Part shown: in pieces, positions 18,265-27,567 of the stretch
Layout: each line of letters starts with the position of its first letter
How positions within the stretch are numbered: position 1 is the stretch's first letter
Assembly: GCF_014698995.1 (NCBI RefSeq)
Contig: NZ_JACWZZ010000002.1
Coordinates: forward strand, 1,116,001 to 1,180,000
Length of the DNA stretch: 64,000 nt
Direction: 5' to 3'
From: Hymenobacter duratus
Lineage (GTDB): Bacteria > Bacteroidota > Bacteroidia > Cytophagales > Hymenobacteraceae
The notes under the pieces: model-generated
The model's input: the letters and a program-made list of their open reading frames with translations, nothing else
Databases searched by the model: none
Told to the model about the DNA's origin: nothing
Translations under genes and position numbers: made by a program

Positions 18265-18807
18265 ATGCTCCCCTCTCTACCCTTCCGCCCACTACCCTTC
18301 CGCCTACTGGCCGCCGGCCTGCTGAGCGCCGCCCTGGCCGGCTGCGGCTGCGGCACCGTCGACTGCGACGCCTGCGACCCATTTGCCGACGAGCTGGTGC
18401 TGTTTCGCCTCGATGCCGACACGCTGCAAAACGGCTTCCGCAAGGCCGAAGTAGCCTCGGCCTACGTGGTACGCTACGCTAACCCCGATTTCACCCAGCC
18501 CCGCGACACCATCCGACAGCAGTTTCAAGGGCTGTACCAGGGCTTCGGCTTCACCAATCGCGACATTGCACTCAACCTGCTGTTTGCCAGCAAAATCAGC
18601 ACGGCGGCGCAGTTTCTGGGCTCCAGCTACCGCGTGGTGGTGCCGCTGGCCAGCCGTCAGTTCGACATCAGCAACCTGGAAATCAGCACCGAAGAAGGCA
18701 CCGGCTGCTGCCCTTGCTCCTACAACACCCGGCGGCGCTACTTCCTCAACAGCCGCCCCATCACGGCCGACGGCACTTCCTACACAGGCACGGTGCTGAG
18801 CCGGTAG
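18265..18807 (+). CDS. Cys-rich putative lipoprotein
   Basis: 180 residues from ATG 18265; upstream in-frame sequence overlaps gluQ and is not used. The N-terminus is basic-hydrophobic with lipobox LAGC, followed by the unusual GCGTVDCDACD. A second cluster, GTGCCPCSYN, lies near residue 150. Six or more Cys outside the lipobox suggest disulfides or metal binding. No family recognised. Confidence 0.7.
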   Translation: MLPSLPFRPLPFRLLAAGLLSAALAGCGCGTVDCDACDPFADELVLFRLDADTLQNGFRKAEVASAYVVRYANPDFTQPRDTIRQQFQGLYQGFGFTNRDIALNLLFASKISTAAQFLGSSYRVVVPLASRQFDISNLEISTEEGTGCCPCSYNTRRRYFLNSRPITADGTSYTGTVLSR

Positions 18808-18882
18808 GCTTGTTGCACGCCACATTAAACCCAACCGCCGTTTCGGTATCCATCCGGCAACCGCTATACTCGTAGTTGCCCT

Positions 18883-20196
18883 ATGAAACACGTCCTACGC
18901 TTCCTGCTGATTCTGTTGCTGCTGCCGGTGCTGCCGGGCCGGGCGCAGCAAACACCCCTCTACTTTCCGCCCGCCAGCGGCACCTGGGCCGGTACCACGC
19001 CCCAAACTCTGGGCTGGTGCCAGCCCCAGCTTGATTCGCTGGTGGCGTTCCTGGGCCGCAAGGGCACCAAGTCGTTTGTGGTGCTGAAAGACGGGCGGCT
19101 GGTGGTGGAGCGCTACTATGGCACCTACACGCAGGACTCCGTCTGGTATTGGGCCTCCGCCGGCAAGTCGCTCACGGCTACGCTGGTGGGCCTTGCGCAG
19201 CAGGATGGTCTGTTGAGTTTGCAGGACAGCACCACGCGCTACCTGGGCCGGGGCTGGACCTCGGCTCCGGCCTTGAAGGAGCGCCTCATCACCGTACAGA
19301 ATCAGCTTACGATGACCAGCGGCCTCGATGACACGCCGCCTGCCCCCTGCACCAACGAAAGCCAGACGCCCAACTGCTTGCTCTACCGCGCTGATGCTGG
19401 CACCCGCTGGGCCTACCATACCGGCCCCTACCGCCTGCTGCAGGATGTACTGGCCACTGCCAGCGGCCTCACCATCAACCAGTATACCAACCAGCGGCTG
19501 GCCTCCCGCATTGGCATGAGCGGGCTGTGGGTGAACGACGTGTATTACAGCCGGGCCCGCGACATGGCACGTTTTGGGTTGCTCACGCTGGCCCGCGGCA
19601 ACTGGAACGGCACGGCCGTTCTGCGCGACACGGCCTATTTCCGGCGCATGACTACTCCTTCCCAACCCTTCAACCGCAGCTACGGCTACCTGTGGTGGCT
19701 GAATGGGCAGTCCTCGTACATGCTACCGGGGCTGCAACTGGTTTTCAACGGTCCGCTGGTGCCCACCGCCCCCACTGACATGATAGCCGCGCTGGGCAAA
19801 AACGACCAGAAAATCTACGTGGTGCCGAGCCAGGGGCTGGTGGTAGTCCGCCAAGGCCGCGCCGCCGATAACTCCGTTCTGGCCACCTCAGCCTTCGATA
19901 CGCAGCTGTGGCGCTATCTGATGGCCACTATTGAGTGCCGGCCGCTGGCTGCCGCTTATCCTGCCTCCCAAAAGGTAACGCTGTACCCGAACCCGACTGC
20001 AGAATCCGTGACGGTAGGTCTGCTGCCAGGCAGCAGCCAGCTGCGCCTGCTTGATGCGCTAGGCCGGCCGGTGCAGCGCTGGCCGGCTGCTCAAACCACG
20101 CTGTCGGTAGCGGAGTTGCGCCCCGGCATGTACCTGCTACAATGGCTGGATACGCAGGGCAGCGTGTTGGCTTCCAAACAGCTACTCAAACAGTAA
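18883..20196 (+). CDS. Serine hydrolase (beta-lactamase fold) with T9SS sorting domain
   Basis: 437 residues. Signal peptide (MKHVLRFLLILLLLPVLPGRAQ). Catalytic SxxK is SAGK in WASAGKSLTATL (about residue 92); a Tyr-containing motif WAYHTGPYRLL follows at about 172. Residues 360-437 form a type A T9SS sorting domain (VTLYPNPTAESVTV, LLDALGRPVQRW, RPGMYLLQW, KQLLKQ). So this is an esterase/peptidase-like enzyme displayed at or released from the cell surface. It is distinct from the periplasmic hydrolase at 8965, which has no sorting domain. Confidence 0.9.
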   Translation: MKHVLRFLLILLLLPVLPGRAQQTPLYFPPASGTWAGTTPQTLGWCQPQLDSLVAFLGRKGTKSFVVLKDGRLVVERYYGTYTQDSVWYWASAGKSLTATLVGLAQQDGLLSLQDSTTRYLGRGWTSAPALKERLITVQNQLTMTSGLDDTPPAPCTNESQTPNCLLYRADAGTRWAYHTGPYRLLQDVLATASGLTINQYTNQRLASRIGMSGLWVNDVYYSRARDMARFGLLTLARGNWNGTAVLRDTAYFRRMTTPSQPFNRSYGYLWWLNGQSSYMLPGLQLVFNGPLVPTAPTDMIAALGKNDQKIYVVPSQGLVVVRQGRAADNSVLATSAFDTQLWRYLMATIECRPLAAAYPASQKVTLYPNPTAESVTVGLLPGSSQLRLLDALGRPVQRWPAAQTTLSVAELRPGMYLLQWLDTQGSVLASKQLLKQ

Positions 20197-20257
20197 GCCC
20201 TTACTGCTGAGCGCTCCACCCCAATGCGTTTTAGAAAAATCTGAGAAGGAAATAAAC

Positions 20258-20292
20258 TTTTGCAACACAATTGATGTATGTACATATATTTG
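20258..20292 (+). promoter_or_regulatory. Promoter with central palindrome upstream of the pirin cluster
   Basis: TATATTTG at 20285-20292 fits the Bacteroidota -7 box TAnnTTTG, and TTTTG at 20258-20262 sits 22 bases upstream as a possible -33 element. Between them lies the perfect palindrome TATGTACATA (20277-20286), which overlaps the -7 box and could be a repressor site. Confidence 0.55.
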
Positions 20293-20341
20293 CAACCAGA
20301 ACCAGCAACTCACTCTGCTTTTCCTTTAGACTCTTCTAGCC

Positions 20342-21061
20342 ATGCAAACCCTGCTTCATACCGCCACTTCCCGCGGACACGCCAGTCACGGCTGGCTCAA
20401 TTCGTATCACACGTTCAGCTTTGCGGGCTACCAGAATCCGCAGCGTATGCATTTCGGAGTGTTGCGCGTCCTGAATGATGATACCGTAGCCGCCGGTATG
20501 GGCTTCGGGGCCCATCCCCACGACAACATGGAAATCATCAGCATTCCGCTGGCCGGCACGCTGGAGCACAAGGACAATGCCGGCAACCACGGCATTATCC
20601 GGAGCGGCGACGTGCAGGTGATGAGCGCCGGTACCGGCATTGCGCACAGCGAGAAAAACCATAGCCAGAGCGAGGAAGTGAAGTTTCTGCAGATCTGGCT
20701 GTTTCCGAACAAGCGGGGCGTGCAGCCCCGCTACGACCAGCAGAGCTTCGGGCCCGAAGGACGCCACAACCAGTTCCAGCAAGTGCTTTCGCCCAACCCC
20801 GATGATGCGGGTGTCTGGATCCATCAGGATGCGTGGTTCCATCTGGCCGATTTCGATGCCGGCTTTGCGGCCGACTACCAGGTGAAGCGTCCCGGCAATG
20901 GCGTGTATGTATTCGTGCTGGAAGGCGACGTGACCGTGGCCGGCCAACCTTTGCACCGCCGCGACGGTTTCGGGCTGTGGGAAACCGATTCGTTTTCCAT
21001 TCAGGCCGACAGCTCTGCCCGTCTGCTGCTCATGGAAGTGCCCATGCAGCTGCCGCAATAA
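20342..21061 (+). CDS. Pirin family bicupin protein (first copy)
   Basis: 239 residues, two cupin domains. The metal site is in the N-terminal cupin: AHPHDNMEII (two His and a Glu, about 57-65) and GIAHSEKNH (about 101-109). Bacterial pirins of this kind can act as quercetin dioxygenases or as redox-sensing regulators; which one cannot be told. First gene of a likely three-gene operon: pirin, nitroreductase (60-base gap), second pirin (4-base gap). Confidence 0.9.
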   Translation: MQTLLHTATSRGHASHGWLNSYHTFSFAGYQNPQRMHFGVLRVLNDDTVAAGMGFGAHPHDNMEIISIPLAGTLEHKDNAGNHGIIRSGDVQVMSAGTGIAHSEKNHSQSEEVKFLQIWLFPNKRGVQPRYDQQSFGPEGRHNQFQQVLSPNPDDAGVWIHQDAWFHLADFDAGFAADYQVKRPGNGVYVFVLEGDVTVAGQPLHRRDGFGLWETDSFSIQADSSARLLLMEVPMQLPQ

Positions 21062-21121
21062 CCGCTTCCGGCCGCCTCACTCATCGTTCATCCCAAGAAT
21101 TCTGCGCTAGCCGCACTCCGC

Positions 21122-21700
21122 ATGAAACACGCCCCCACTACCTACCCGGTCCACGAAATCATTCGCAAGCGCTGGAGCCCTCGGGCGTTTGCCAGCTACC
21201 CCGTAGCCCCCGAAACACTGGAGCAGGTATTTGAAGCCGCCTCCTGGGCCGCCAGCGCCATGAATGAGCAGCCCTGGCGCTATATCTACGCCCATCACGC
21301 CGACCAGGAAAACTTCCAGAAAATGGTGGATTGCCTGATGCCCGGCAACCAGCCCTGGGCTAAAAACGCACCGGTGCTTATTCTGGCTCTGGCCAAAACG
21401 CAGTACGACAACGGCACTCCCAACGGAGCCGCCCTCCACGACTTGGGCTTGGCCAACGGCAACCTGATTCTGGAAGCCACGGCGCTGGGCCTGCATGGCC
21501 ACTTTATGGGTGGTTTCGACCGGACCAAAGCGCAGGAAACATTCCAGCTGCCCGAAAACCTGCAGCCCGCCGTCATGATTGCCTTGGGGTATCAGGGGGA
21601 AGCGGAGCAGCTGGAAGAGCCGTTTTTGAGCCGCGAGAAGGCGCCGCGCCAGCGCAAAGCCATCGGCGAAATTGCCTTTCATCGTCAGCTTCCGGCCTAG
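21122..21700 (+). CDS. Nitroreductase family flavoprotein
   Basis: 192 residues. FMN-binding N-terminus KRWSPRAFASYPV (about 16-28) with the Arg-Ser/Pro-Arg pattern, SAMNEQPWRYIYA (about 48-60), and a C-terminal GYQGEAEQLEEP loop. NAD(P)H-dependent reduction of quinones, nitro compounds or similar. Sandwiched between two pirin genes, so a shared role in handling aromatic or quinone-type electrophiles is a fair guess. Confidence 0.9.
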   Translation: MKHAPTTYPVHEIIRKRWSPRAFASYPVAPETLEQVFEAASWAASAMNEQPWRYIYAHHADQENFQKMVDCLMPGNQPWAKNAPVLILALAKTQYDNGTPNGAALHDLGLANGNLILEATALGLHGHFMGGFDRTKAQETFQLPENLQPAVMIALGYQGEAEQLEEPFLSREKAPRQRKAIGEIAFHRQLPA

Positions 21701-21704
21701 CACC

Positions 21705-22415
21705 ATGCCACACCTGCTCACTAGCGCCGCCAGCCGGGGCCTGAAAGATATCGGCTGGCTGCAAAGCAATTTCTCGCTCAGCTTTGGACCCTACACCAAC
21801 CCCGCCCGCAGCGGATTTGGGCTGTTGCGTGTCTTCAACGACGACTTCGTGCAGCCCGGCAACGGGTTCGGGCTGCATGCACACGCCAACATGGAAATCA
21901 TTTCGGTGATGCTGGCCGGGCGCATGAACCACAAGGACTCGCTGGGCTATTCGGAGGAAGTGACGACGGACTGGGTGCAGATTATGAGTGCCGGCAGCGG
22001 TCTGCGCCACGAAGAGCACAATATCGGCGACGACGAGGTGAACTTCCTGCAGATCTGGATTGAGCCCAAGCTGCAGAACGTGACACCCCGCTACCAGCGC
22101 CGCCACTTCCCGGCCGAAAAGCGCCGCAACCAACTGACCACCATCGTCAGTAATGAGGAAGGCACGGCGCACTGCTGGATCAACCAGAACGCGAAGCTGG
22201 CGCTAGGCTACTTTGATGCCGGCCAGCAACTCACGTATGCCCTGAATCCGCTCAACAAAAGTGTATTTATCTTTCTGATGGAAGGCGAACTGACCGTGAA
22301 TGGCCAAGCAGTAGCGCAGCGGGAAAGTATCGGCCTTTGGGAAACTGCTGAGGTGCAGATAGCATGCTCCGCAGAAAGCAAATTCATCCTGATTGAAGCG
22401 CCTATCAACCACTGA
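21705..22415 (+). CDS. Pirin family bicupin protein (second copy)
   Basis: 236 residues starting at ATG 21705, 4 bases after the nitroreductase stop. The metal-site motifs are LHAHANMEII and GLRHEEHN. It is clearly paralogous to the gene at 20342 but well diverged (for example the first His-x-His is HAH rather than HPH), so the duplication is old. Ends with a terminator at 22440. Confidence 0.88.
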   Translation: MPHLLTSAASRGLKDIGWLQSNFSLSFGPYTNPARSGFGLLRVFNDDFVQPGNGFGLHAHANMEIISVMLAGRMNHKDSLGYSEEVTTDWVQIMSAGSGLRHEEHNIGDDEVNFLQIWIEPKLQNVTPRYQRRHFPAEKRRNQLTTIVSNEEGTAHCWINQNAKLALGYFDAGQQLTYALNPLNKSVFIFLMEGELTVNGQAVAQRESIGLWETAEVQIACSAESKFILIEAPINH

Positions 22416-22439
22416 GCAATGCGTCATGCGCTATGCACC

Positions 22440-22484
22440 AAACTGTCCTGCCGAGGTTCTGCCTCCGCAGGACAGTTTGTTTTG
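22440..22484 (+). terminator. Terminator of the pirin operon
   Basis: AAACTGTCCTGC (22440-22451) pairs perfectly with GCAGGACAGTTT (22467-22478), then GTTTT. A partial third copy, GCAGGACAGGTTGTTTT, follows at 22484-22500. Confidence 0.8.
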
Positions 22485-22500
22485 CAGGACAGGTTGTTTT

Positions 22501-22747
22501 ATAGAGGTCCACTTGGACACAGATAGGGCCTGAGTATTTGCATTCGAAACGCCGAGTTGAAGAAGACTTATGTGCGTGCATTCGGCTGCCAGGCTATATA
22601 GTTCAGCTTGTACTATTTCATTGCCACAATTAATTCCTTAAATAGTCCTTAACCAAGCCGCAACCTGCAGATAATGACGTTACTATAGGCTGTAACTTGG
22701 ATTTTATTCCGAAATTCGGGGCCAAAGTCGTTTGCTCAATCTATAGT
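22501..22747. other. Intergenic region before the S9 peptidase gene
   Basis: About 250 AT-richer bases. I see no open frame with coding character and no clear repeat. A promoter for the peptidase is expected here (for example around 22678-22700), but no unambiguous TAnnTTTG box stands out. Confidence 0.4.
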
Positions 22748-25195
22748 ATGAAACAAACTTTCCTCTTGCTTGCCCTAAGTCTGGCGGGCCTGGCCAGCCG
22801 GGCTCAGGACCTGCCGTACCAGCTACCGCCCAAAGCCATTGCGACGCTGGCCGAAGCTCCACCAACGCCGCGGGTCAGCATTTCGCCCAACGGACAGTGG
22901 ATGCTGATGATGGATGTGCAGGATATGCCGGCCATTGCTGATTTGTCGCAGCCGGAGTTGCGGCTGGCCGGCCTGCGCATTAATCCGCGCACGAATGGCC
23001 CCAGCCGGGTTAACTATGCCACTACGCTCCGTCTGAAGCGCCTGCCCGACGGCAAGGAGCTGCTGGTGCAGGGGTTGCCCGCCAATGCCCGCATCAGCGA
23101 GGTGAACTGGTCGCCGGACAACTCCCGGATTGCCTTCACGCACACCACGGACAACCATATGGAGCTGTGGCTGGCCGATGTATCAGCGGCTTCGGCGCGT
23201 TTGGTGCCCAACCTGTTTCTGAACGGCGTGTTCGGCTCTTCGTACGAGTGGGTTTCGGACAGCAAAAACCTGATTGCACGCGCCATTGTGGGCGGACGCG
23301 GCGAGGTGCCCTCGACTTTGGTGCCTCCTACCGGCCCTACCATACAGGAAAACAAAGGCCGCACGGCCGCCGCGCGCACCTACCAGGACCTTCTGAAAAG
23401 CCCCGCCGATGAGCGGCTGTTCCAATACTTCGCGCTGGCCCAAGCCGTGCGAGTAGGCGTTGATGGCCGCATGCAGCCGCTGGGCGAGCCGGGCATCATT
23501 CAGCAGGCCTCGCCTTCACCGAATGGCCGCTTCGTGCTGGTAAAAACGCGTCATCGTCCTTTCTCCTATACACTGCCCGTGAGCAGCTTCCCGGTGCGGG
23601 TAGATGTGTTGAGCATGGAAGGCCCGGTGGTGAAAACCCTCGATGACCTGCCGCTGGCCGACAACGTACCCACCAGCTTTGATGCCGCCCCAACGGGCCC
23701 ACGCGCCCACGGCTGGCGCGAAGACGCTCCGGCAACCGTGTACTGGGTGGAAGCCCAGGATGGCGGTGACCCGAAAACGGCCGCTCCCGTGCGTGACAAG
23801 ATTTTTGCTCTCGCTGCTCCGTTTGAAGGGTCGGCGCTGGAACTGGCCGCGCTGCCATTGCGCTTCGCCGGAATCTACTGGGGCACCGACAAGCTGGCGC
23901 TGGTGGAAGGCTACCGCTGGGCTGACCGCCACGAAACGATGTGGACGCTTGACCTGGCCACCAAAACCTCGCTTACCGTTCTCTTCGACCGGTCGTCGCA
24001 GAATACCTACACCGACCCTGGCACGCCTTACCTGACCCGCAACGCGCTGGGCCGCTCCGTGCTGGCCACCGATGCGTCCAGCAGCACAATCTATCTGTTT
24101 GGCATGGGAGCTTCGCCGGAAGGCGACCGTCCTTTTGTGGACGAGTTGAACGTGCGCACGAAGAAAAGCCTACGCTGGTGGCGCTCGGCTGCACCCTACT
24201 ACGAGGTGCCGCTCACGATTCTGGATGCCGGCAAACGCCAGCTCGTGACGCGCCGTGAGGCCGTGAATGAGGCCCCTAACTATTTCCTGCGCGACACACA
24301 TGGTGGCCGGTTGGTAGCTCTCACCCGCTTCACCAACCCCTACGCTAGCCTCGGCGGCCTGAAAAAGCAGGTGCTCAAATACAAGCGCCCCGACGGCGTA
24401 GAGCTGACCGCCAACCTGTATCTACCGCCGGCTTACAAGAAGGAAGATGGCGCGCTGCCCACGTTGCTGGAGGCCTACCCCGTAGAATTCAAGGATAAGA
24501 AAGACGCCGGCCAGGTAAAAGGCTCTCCCTACGCCTTCACGCGCCTCTCGTGGGGCTCGCCGGTATACTGGGTGACGCAGGGCTACGCGGTGCTGCAGGG
24601 CACCAGCATTCCGATTGTGGGCGAAGGCGACAAACAGCCCAACGACACGTACACCGAGCAGCTTGTGGCCTCTGCCAAAGCGGCCATCGACGAAGGCCAG
24701 CGCCTGGGCGTGGTGGACCCAAAGCGCGTGGCCGTAATGGGCCACAGCTACGGGGCCTTCATGACGGCCAATTTGCTGGCGCACTCAAGCCTGTTTAAAG
24801 CGGGTATTGCACGTAGCGGTGCCTATAACCGTACGCTCACGCCGTTCGGCTTTCAGGGTGAGGAGCGTACGTACTGGCAGGCACCAGAGGTCTACAACGC
24901 CATGTCGCCGTTCAATTACGCCGACAAAATCAAGACCCCGATTCTGCTGATTCATGGCGAGGCCGACAACAACTCCGGCACGTTCCCGATGCAGAGTGAG
25001 CGGTTCTACAGCGCCCTGAAAGGCCACGGTGCCACGGTGCGCTACGTAGTGCTGCCTGCCGAGTCGCATGGCTATGCGGCCCGCGAGTCCATCATGCACA
25101 TGCTCTGGGAAATGAACTCGTGGCTGGACAAATACGTGAAGAACCCAGCAGCGGCGGAAACCGCCCCAACTGCTACGGAAGCTCCCGGCAACTAG
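22748..25195 (+). CDS. S9 family serine peptidase (prolyl oligopeptidase-like), exported
   Basis: 815 residues from ATG 22748 with a signal peptide (MKQTFLLLALSLAGLASRAQ). An N-terminal beta-propeller-like region (to about 560) is followed by an alpha/beta hydrolase domain. Catalytic triad: Ser in GHSYGAF (about 667), Asp in HGEADNN (about 738), His in ESHGY (about 773). Similar to glutamyl- or dipeptidyl-type S9 peptidases of Bacteroidota that process peptides in the periplasm. Monocistronic. Confidence 0.92.
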   Translation: MKQTFLLLALSLAGLASRAQDLPYQLPPKAIATLAEAPPTPRVSISPNGQWMLMMDVQDMPAIADLSQPELRLAGLRINPRTNGPSRVNYATTLRLKRLPDGKELLVQGLPANARISEVNWSPDNSRIAFTHTTDNHMELWLADVSAASARLVPNLFLNGVFGSSYEWVSDSKNLIARAIVGGRGEVPSTLVPPTGPTIQENKGRTAAARTYQDLLKSPADERLFQYFALAQAVRVGVDGRMQPLGEPGIIQQASPSPNGRFVLVKTRHRPFSYTLPVSSFPVRVDVLSMEGPVVKTLDDLPLADNVPTSFDAAPTGPRAHGWREDAPATVYWVEAQDGGDPKTAAPVRDKIFALAAPFEGSALELAALPLRFAGIYWGTDKLALVEGYRWADRHETMWTLDLATKTSLTVLFDRSSQNTYTDPGTPYLTRNALGRSVLATDASSSTIYLFGMGASPEGDRPFVDELNVRTKKSLRWWRSAAPYYEVPLTILDAGKRQLVTRREAVNEAPNYFLRDTHGGRLVALTRFTNPYASLGGLKKQVLKYKRPDGVELTANLYLPPAYKKEDGALPTLLEAYPVEFKDKKDAGQVKGSPYAFTRLSWGSPVYWVTQGYAVLQGTSIPIVGEGDKQPNDTYTEQLVASAKAAIDEGQRLGVVDPKRVAVMGHSYGAFMTANLLAHSSLFKAGIARSGAYNRTLTPFGFQGEERTYWQAPEVYNAMSPFNYADKIKTPILLIHGEADNNSGTFPMQSERFYSALKGHGATVRYVVLPAESHGYAARESIMHMLWEMNSWLDKYVKNPAAAETAPTATEAPGN

Positions 25196-25217
25196 CAAAA
25201 CGCCCCCGACCTTAATC

Positions 25218-25252
25218 AAGCACCCTGAACACGTCGTTCAGGGTGCTTTTTT
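25218..25252 (+). terminator. Terminator after the S9 peptidase gene
   Basis: AAGCACCCTGAAC (25218-25230) pairs with GTTCAGGGTGCTT (25236-25248), followed by TTTT. Confidence 0.85.
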
Positions 25253-25379
25253 ATGTTCTGCAGCAGAAAACTTAGCCGCGTTAAGCTGAAGTATAAAATC
25301 ATGGCCAGCTAGTAACCCAGTCCTGACAGTCTGCGTTTTAAGGCACATATTCAGTTTACTACCTCTAACCTCAGACGTC

Positions 25380-25667
25380 ATGAAAACTCTCAAGATATAT
25401 GTAGCCATGCTGTCGGCCGTACTTATGCTGGGCAGCACAGTGGCTTCGCCGGAAGTACAGGCCCAGACCAAGAAAAGCTGGAGTAAAAAGGCCAAAGGTG
25501 CCGCCATTGGTGGTGGCGCTGGTGCCGCAACCGGTGCAGTAGTAGGTGGCGGTAAAGGTGCTATTGTAGGCGGCGTAGTAGGTGCCGCCGCAGGTGGCGT
25601 TATTGGCCGCAAAAAAGACAAAAAGAAAGACCCGGTACGCTACCAGGAATACTCGAAGAAAGACTAG
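25380..25667 (+). CDS. Glycine-zipper small exported protein
   Basis: 95 residues. Signal peptide (about 1-29, ending VQAQ). The core has repeated small residues (AAIGGGAGAATGAVVGGG, GAIVGGVVGAAAGGVIG), the GxxxG spacing of glycine-zipper/YMGG-like domains that pack in membranes. The end is highly basic (RKKDKKKD). Likely an envelope protein; role unknown. Followed by a very strong hairpin. Confidence 0.75.
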   Translation: MKTLKIYVAMLSAVLMLGSTVASPEVQAQTKKSWSKKAKGAAIGGGAGAATGAVVGGGKGAIVGGVVGAAAGGVIGRKKDKKKDPVRYQEYSKKD

Positions 25668-25681
25668 TGCAATTCAAATCG

Positions 25682-25737
25682 GCACTAGCTAAAAAAGGCC
25701 CCGCACCAGTTGGTACGGGGCCTTTTTTAGCTAGTGC
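25682..25737. terminator. Bidirectional terminator, 22-bp perfect stem
   Basis: Arm 25682-25703 is the exact reverse complement of 25716-25737, containing AAAAAAGGCCCCG / CGGGGCCTTTTTT, with an ACCA/TGGT inner pairing. It lies between the glycine-zipper gene and the convergent methyltransferase gene. Confidence 0.9.
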
Positions 25738-25745
25738 ACTAGTGC

Positions 25746-26795
25746 TTAGCAGCCGCAGGAAGCAGACGCCGTATTATCGGAAGCTGCGGTGGCCGGAGCC
25801 GGACCGCAGGGGAAGAGGCCGAAGTGCTGCTCCTTGTTGCCGAGCACCTGGAAGTGGGCACCGTAGCGCGTGTGGCTCACCATATCGGCGGTGTTGCCGC
25901 ACACCAGCATGGGCCGGCCGGTTTCAAAGAGGTGATGGTCGTCGAGGGCGAAGGTGTGGGCGTGGCCAGGAATGGTGCCGTTGTAGATAGCCACTTGGCC
26001 GTGGTCTTCGCACCGGTCTTCGAGGTCGAGCTTGAAGGCGCGCACCGTGAGCGAATAAAACTTAATATTGCCGACTTTCTGCTCGATTTCGGGGTTGCCG
26101 ATAGTGAGGCGGCGGCTGGCTGTGAGGCGGTAGTCGCGGATGCCGAGGCTGTGCAGCAGGCGCCGGAAATCCTCAGTGTAAAGCGCACCGCTCAGGCACT
26201 CGCCATACAGCACCGGATCCTGGCGCAGGCTTTCCGGAATGCGGCGGTCGGCAAACACATCAGCAATATGCAGCTCGCCGCCGGGCTTCAACACCCGAAA
26301 AATCTCGCGGTAGGTGGCTTCTTTGTTGGTACTGAGGTTGAGCACGCAGTTACTTACCACCACGTCCACGCTGTTGTCGGCCAGGTCGGCGGTGTGCAGG
26401 TCCTCAATGTAGCCGTGGCGAAACTCCACGTTGGGCCGGGTGTAGCCGAAACGGGCCGTATGCGCATCAATATGGCGACGCGCCACGGCCAGCTGCTCCT
26501 CGGTCATGTCTACCCCGATAACGTGGCCGAACTCGCCTACCAGCTTCGAGAGCAGATAGGCGTCGCGGCCGCTGCCCGAGCCCAGGTCGAGCACGGTGCA
26601 GCCCTCTACCAGCGAGGGCACAGCCACGCCGCAGCCGTAATATTTTTCCAGCACCTCAGATTCCAACTGAGCCAGGATGCGCTTGTGTTCCGCCGGAATA
26701 TCGTCGGTGCAGCAGGCGTTGGTTTGCAGGTCCTGCTGGGTTTGCAGCTGGCGACCGTAGTAGTCCTGAACCTGGTGTTGGGTGAGTTCTTCCAT
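25746..26795 (-). CDS. ArsM-like SAM-dependent methyltransferase
   Basis: 349 residues. SAM motif I is DLGSGSGRD (about 70-78). Cysteines sit where arsenite S-adenosylmethyltransferases need them: C28-C29 in NACCTDD, C150 in SNCVLNL and C200 in GECLSGAL. The C-terminus ends in a CGC motif. ArsM adds methyl groups to As(III), forming volatile or less toxic species. No ars regulator or pump is adjacent, so another thiol-reactive metalloid or small-molecule substrate remains possible. Confidence 0.8.
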   Translation of the reverse strand: MEELTQHQVQDYYGRQLQTQQDLQTNACCTDDIPAEHKRILAQLESEVLEKYYGCGVAVPSLVEGCTVLDLGSGSGRDAYLLSKLVGEFGHVIGVDMTEEQLAVARRHIDAHTARFGYTRPNVEFRHGYIEDLHTADLADNSVDVVVSNCVLNLSTNKEATYREIFRVLKPGGELHIADVFADRRIPESLRQDPVLYGECLSGALYTEDFRRLLHSLGIRDYRLTASRRLTIGNPEIEQKVGNIKFYSLTVRAFKLDLEDRCEDHGQVAIYNGTIPGHAHTFALDDHHLFETGRPMLVCGNTADMVSHTRYGAHFQVLGNKEQHFGLFPCGPAPATAASDNTASASCGC

Positions 26796-26832
26796 ACAAG
26801 AGTAAATGTAGGCTGTAAATGACGTATCGGCC

Positions 26833-27426
26833 TTATTCCCGCACCCAGGTCACCTTTTCGGCTAGTGGTTTGCGGATGTTTTTGCCGGGTTGCTGCTGCA
26901 CATAGCCGAGCGAGAAAAAGCCCAGTAGCCGGTCATCAGGCCCCAGCCCCAAAAACGGTTTGGCTTCTTCCAGATACGTAATGCCACCGCTGCCCCAGTA
27001 GCCGCCCAAACCATACGCAGTAGCTGAGAGATGCAGATTTTGCACGGCGCAAGCCACAGCCTCAATTTCCTCTACCTCCGGCACTTCGGCGTGGCGTTTC
27101 ATGCCAATGGCAATGACGTGAGAGCAGCGCAAGGGGTTGGCTGCCAGCTTCTCATACTTGCCCTGCTGAAATTTCTCGCCAGCCCGCTCCTTATACAGTG
27201 CCGCCTGAAATTCGGCCAGCTTCTGCAAGCCAGCCCCGCTGAACACTACAAAGCGCCACGGCTCGGTGCGCTTGTGTGTGGGCGCCCAATTGGCATTTTC
27301 GAGGAGCTGCTCGATAACATCATCCGGAATGACCTGCCCCGGCACGAACTGCACAGGCTGAATGCTACGCCGAGCCCGAATAAGACGATTGAATTCTTGG
27401 GTATCGAAGGATGTGGGATGCGACAT
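26833..27426 (-). CDS. Nitroreductase family flavoprotein
   Basis: 197 residues from ATG 27426; the 67 in-frame codons upstream run through the intergenic region and do not look coding. FMN-binding features: RARRSIQPVQF at the N-terminus, NANWAPTHKRTEPWRFVVF (about 47-65), and YGLGGYWGSGG. Related to YdjA-type nitroreductases. Divergent from the 2-hydroxyacid dehydrogenase gene. Confidence 0.88.
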   Translation of the reverse strand: MSHPTSFDTQEFNRLIRARRSIQPVQFVPGQVIPDDVIEQLLENANWAPTHKRTEPWRFVVFSGAGLQKLAEFQAALYKERAGEKFQQGKYEKLAANPLRCSHVIAIGMKRHAEVPEVEEIEAVACAVQNLHLSATAYGLGGYWGSGGITYLEEAKPFLGLGPDDRLLGFFSLGYVQQQPGKNIRKPLAEKVTWVRE

Positions 27427-27567
27427 GAAGGCGAATGTTGATACTGGAGTAAAGAACCTGCGAACAGGAAGTAAGTTACCGGAGTTGCAGCACAGCCTGA
27501 AACGTATAATGCGGGCTTTTTGGGGCAATATGCAACCTACAGCAGTTCTTTTCAGATAGAGTACGGT

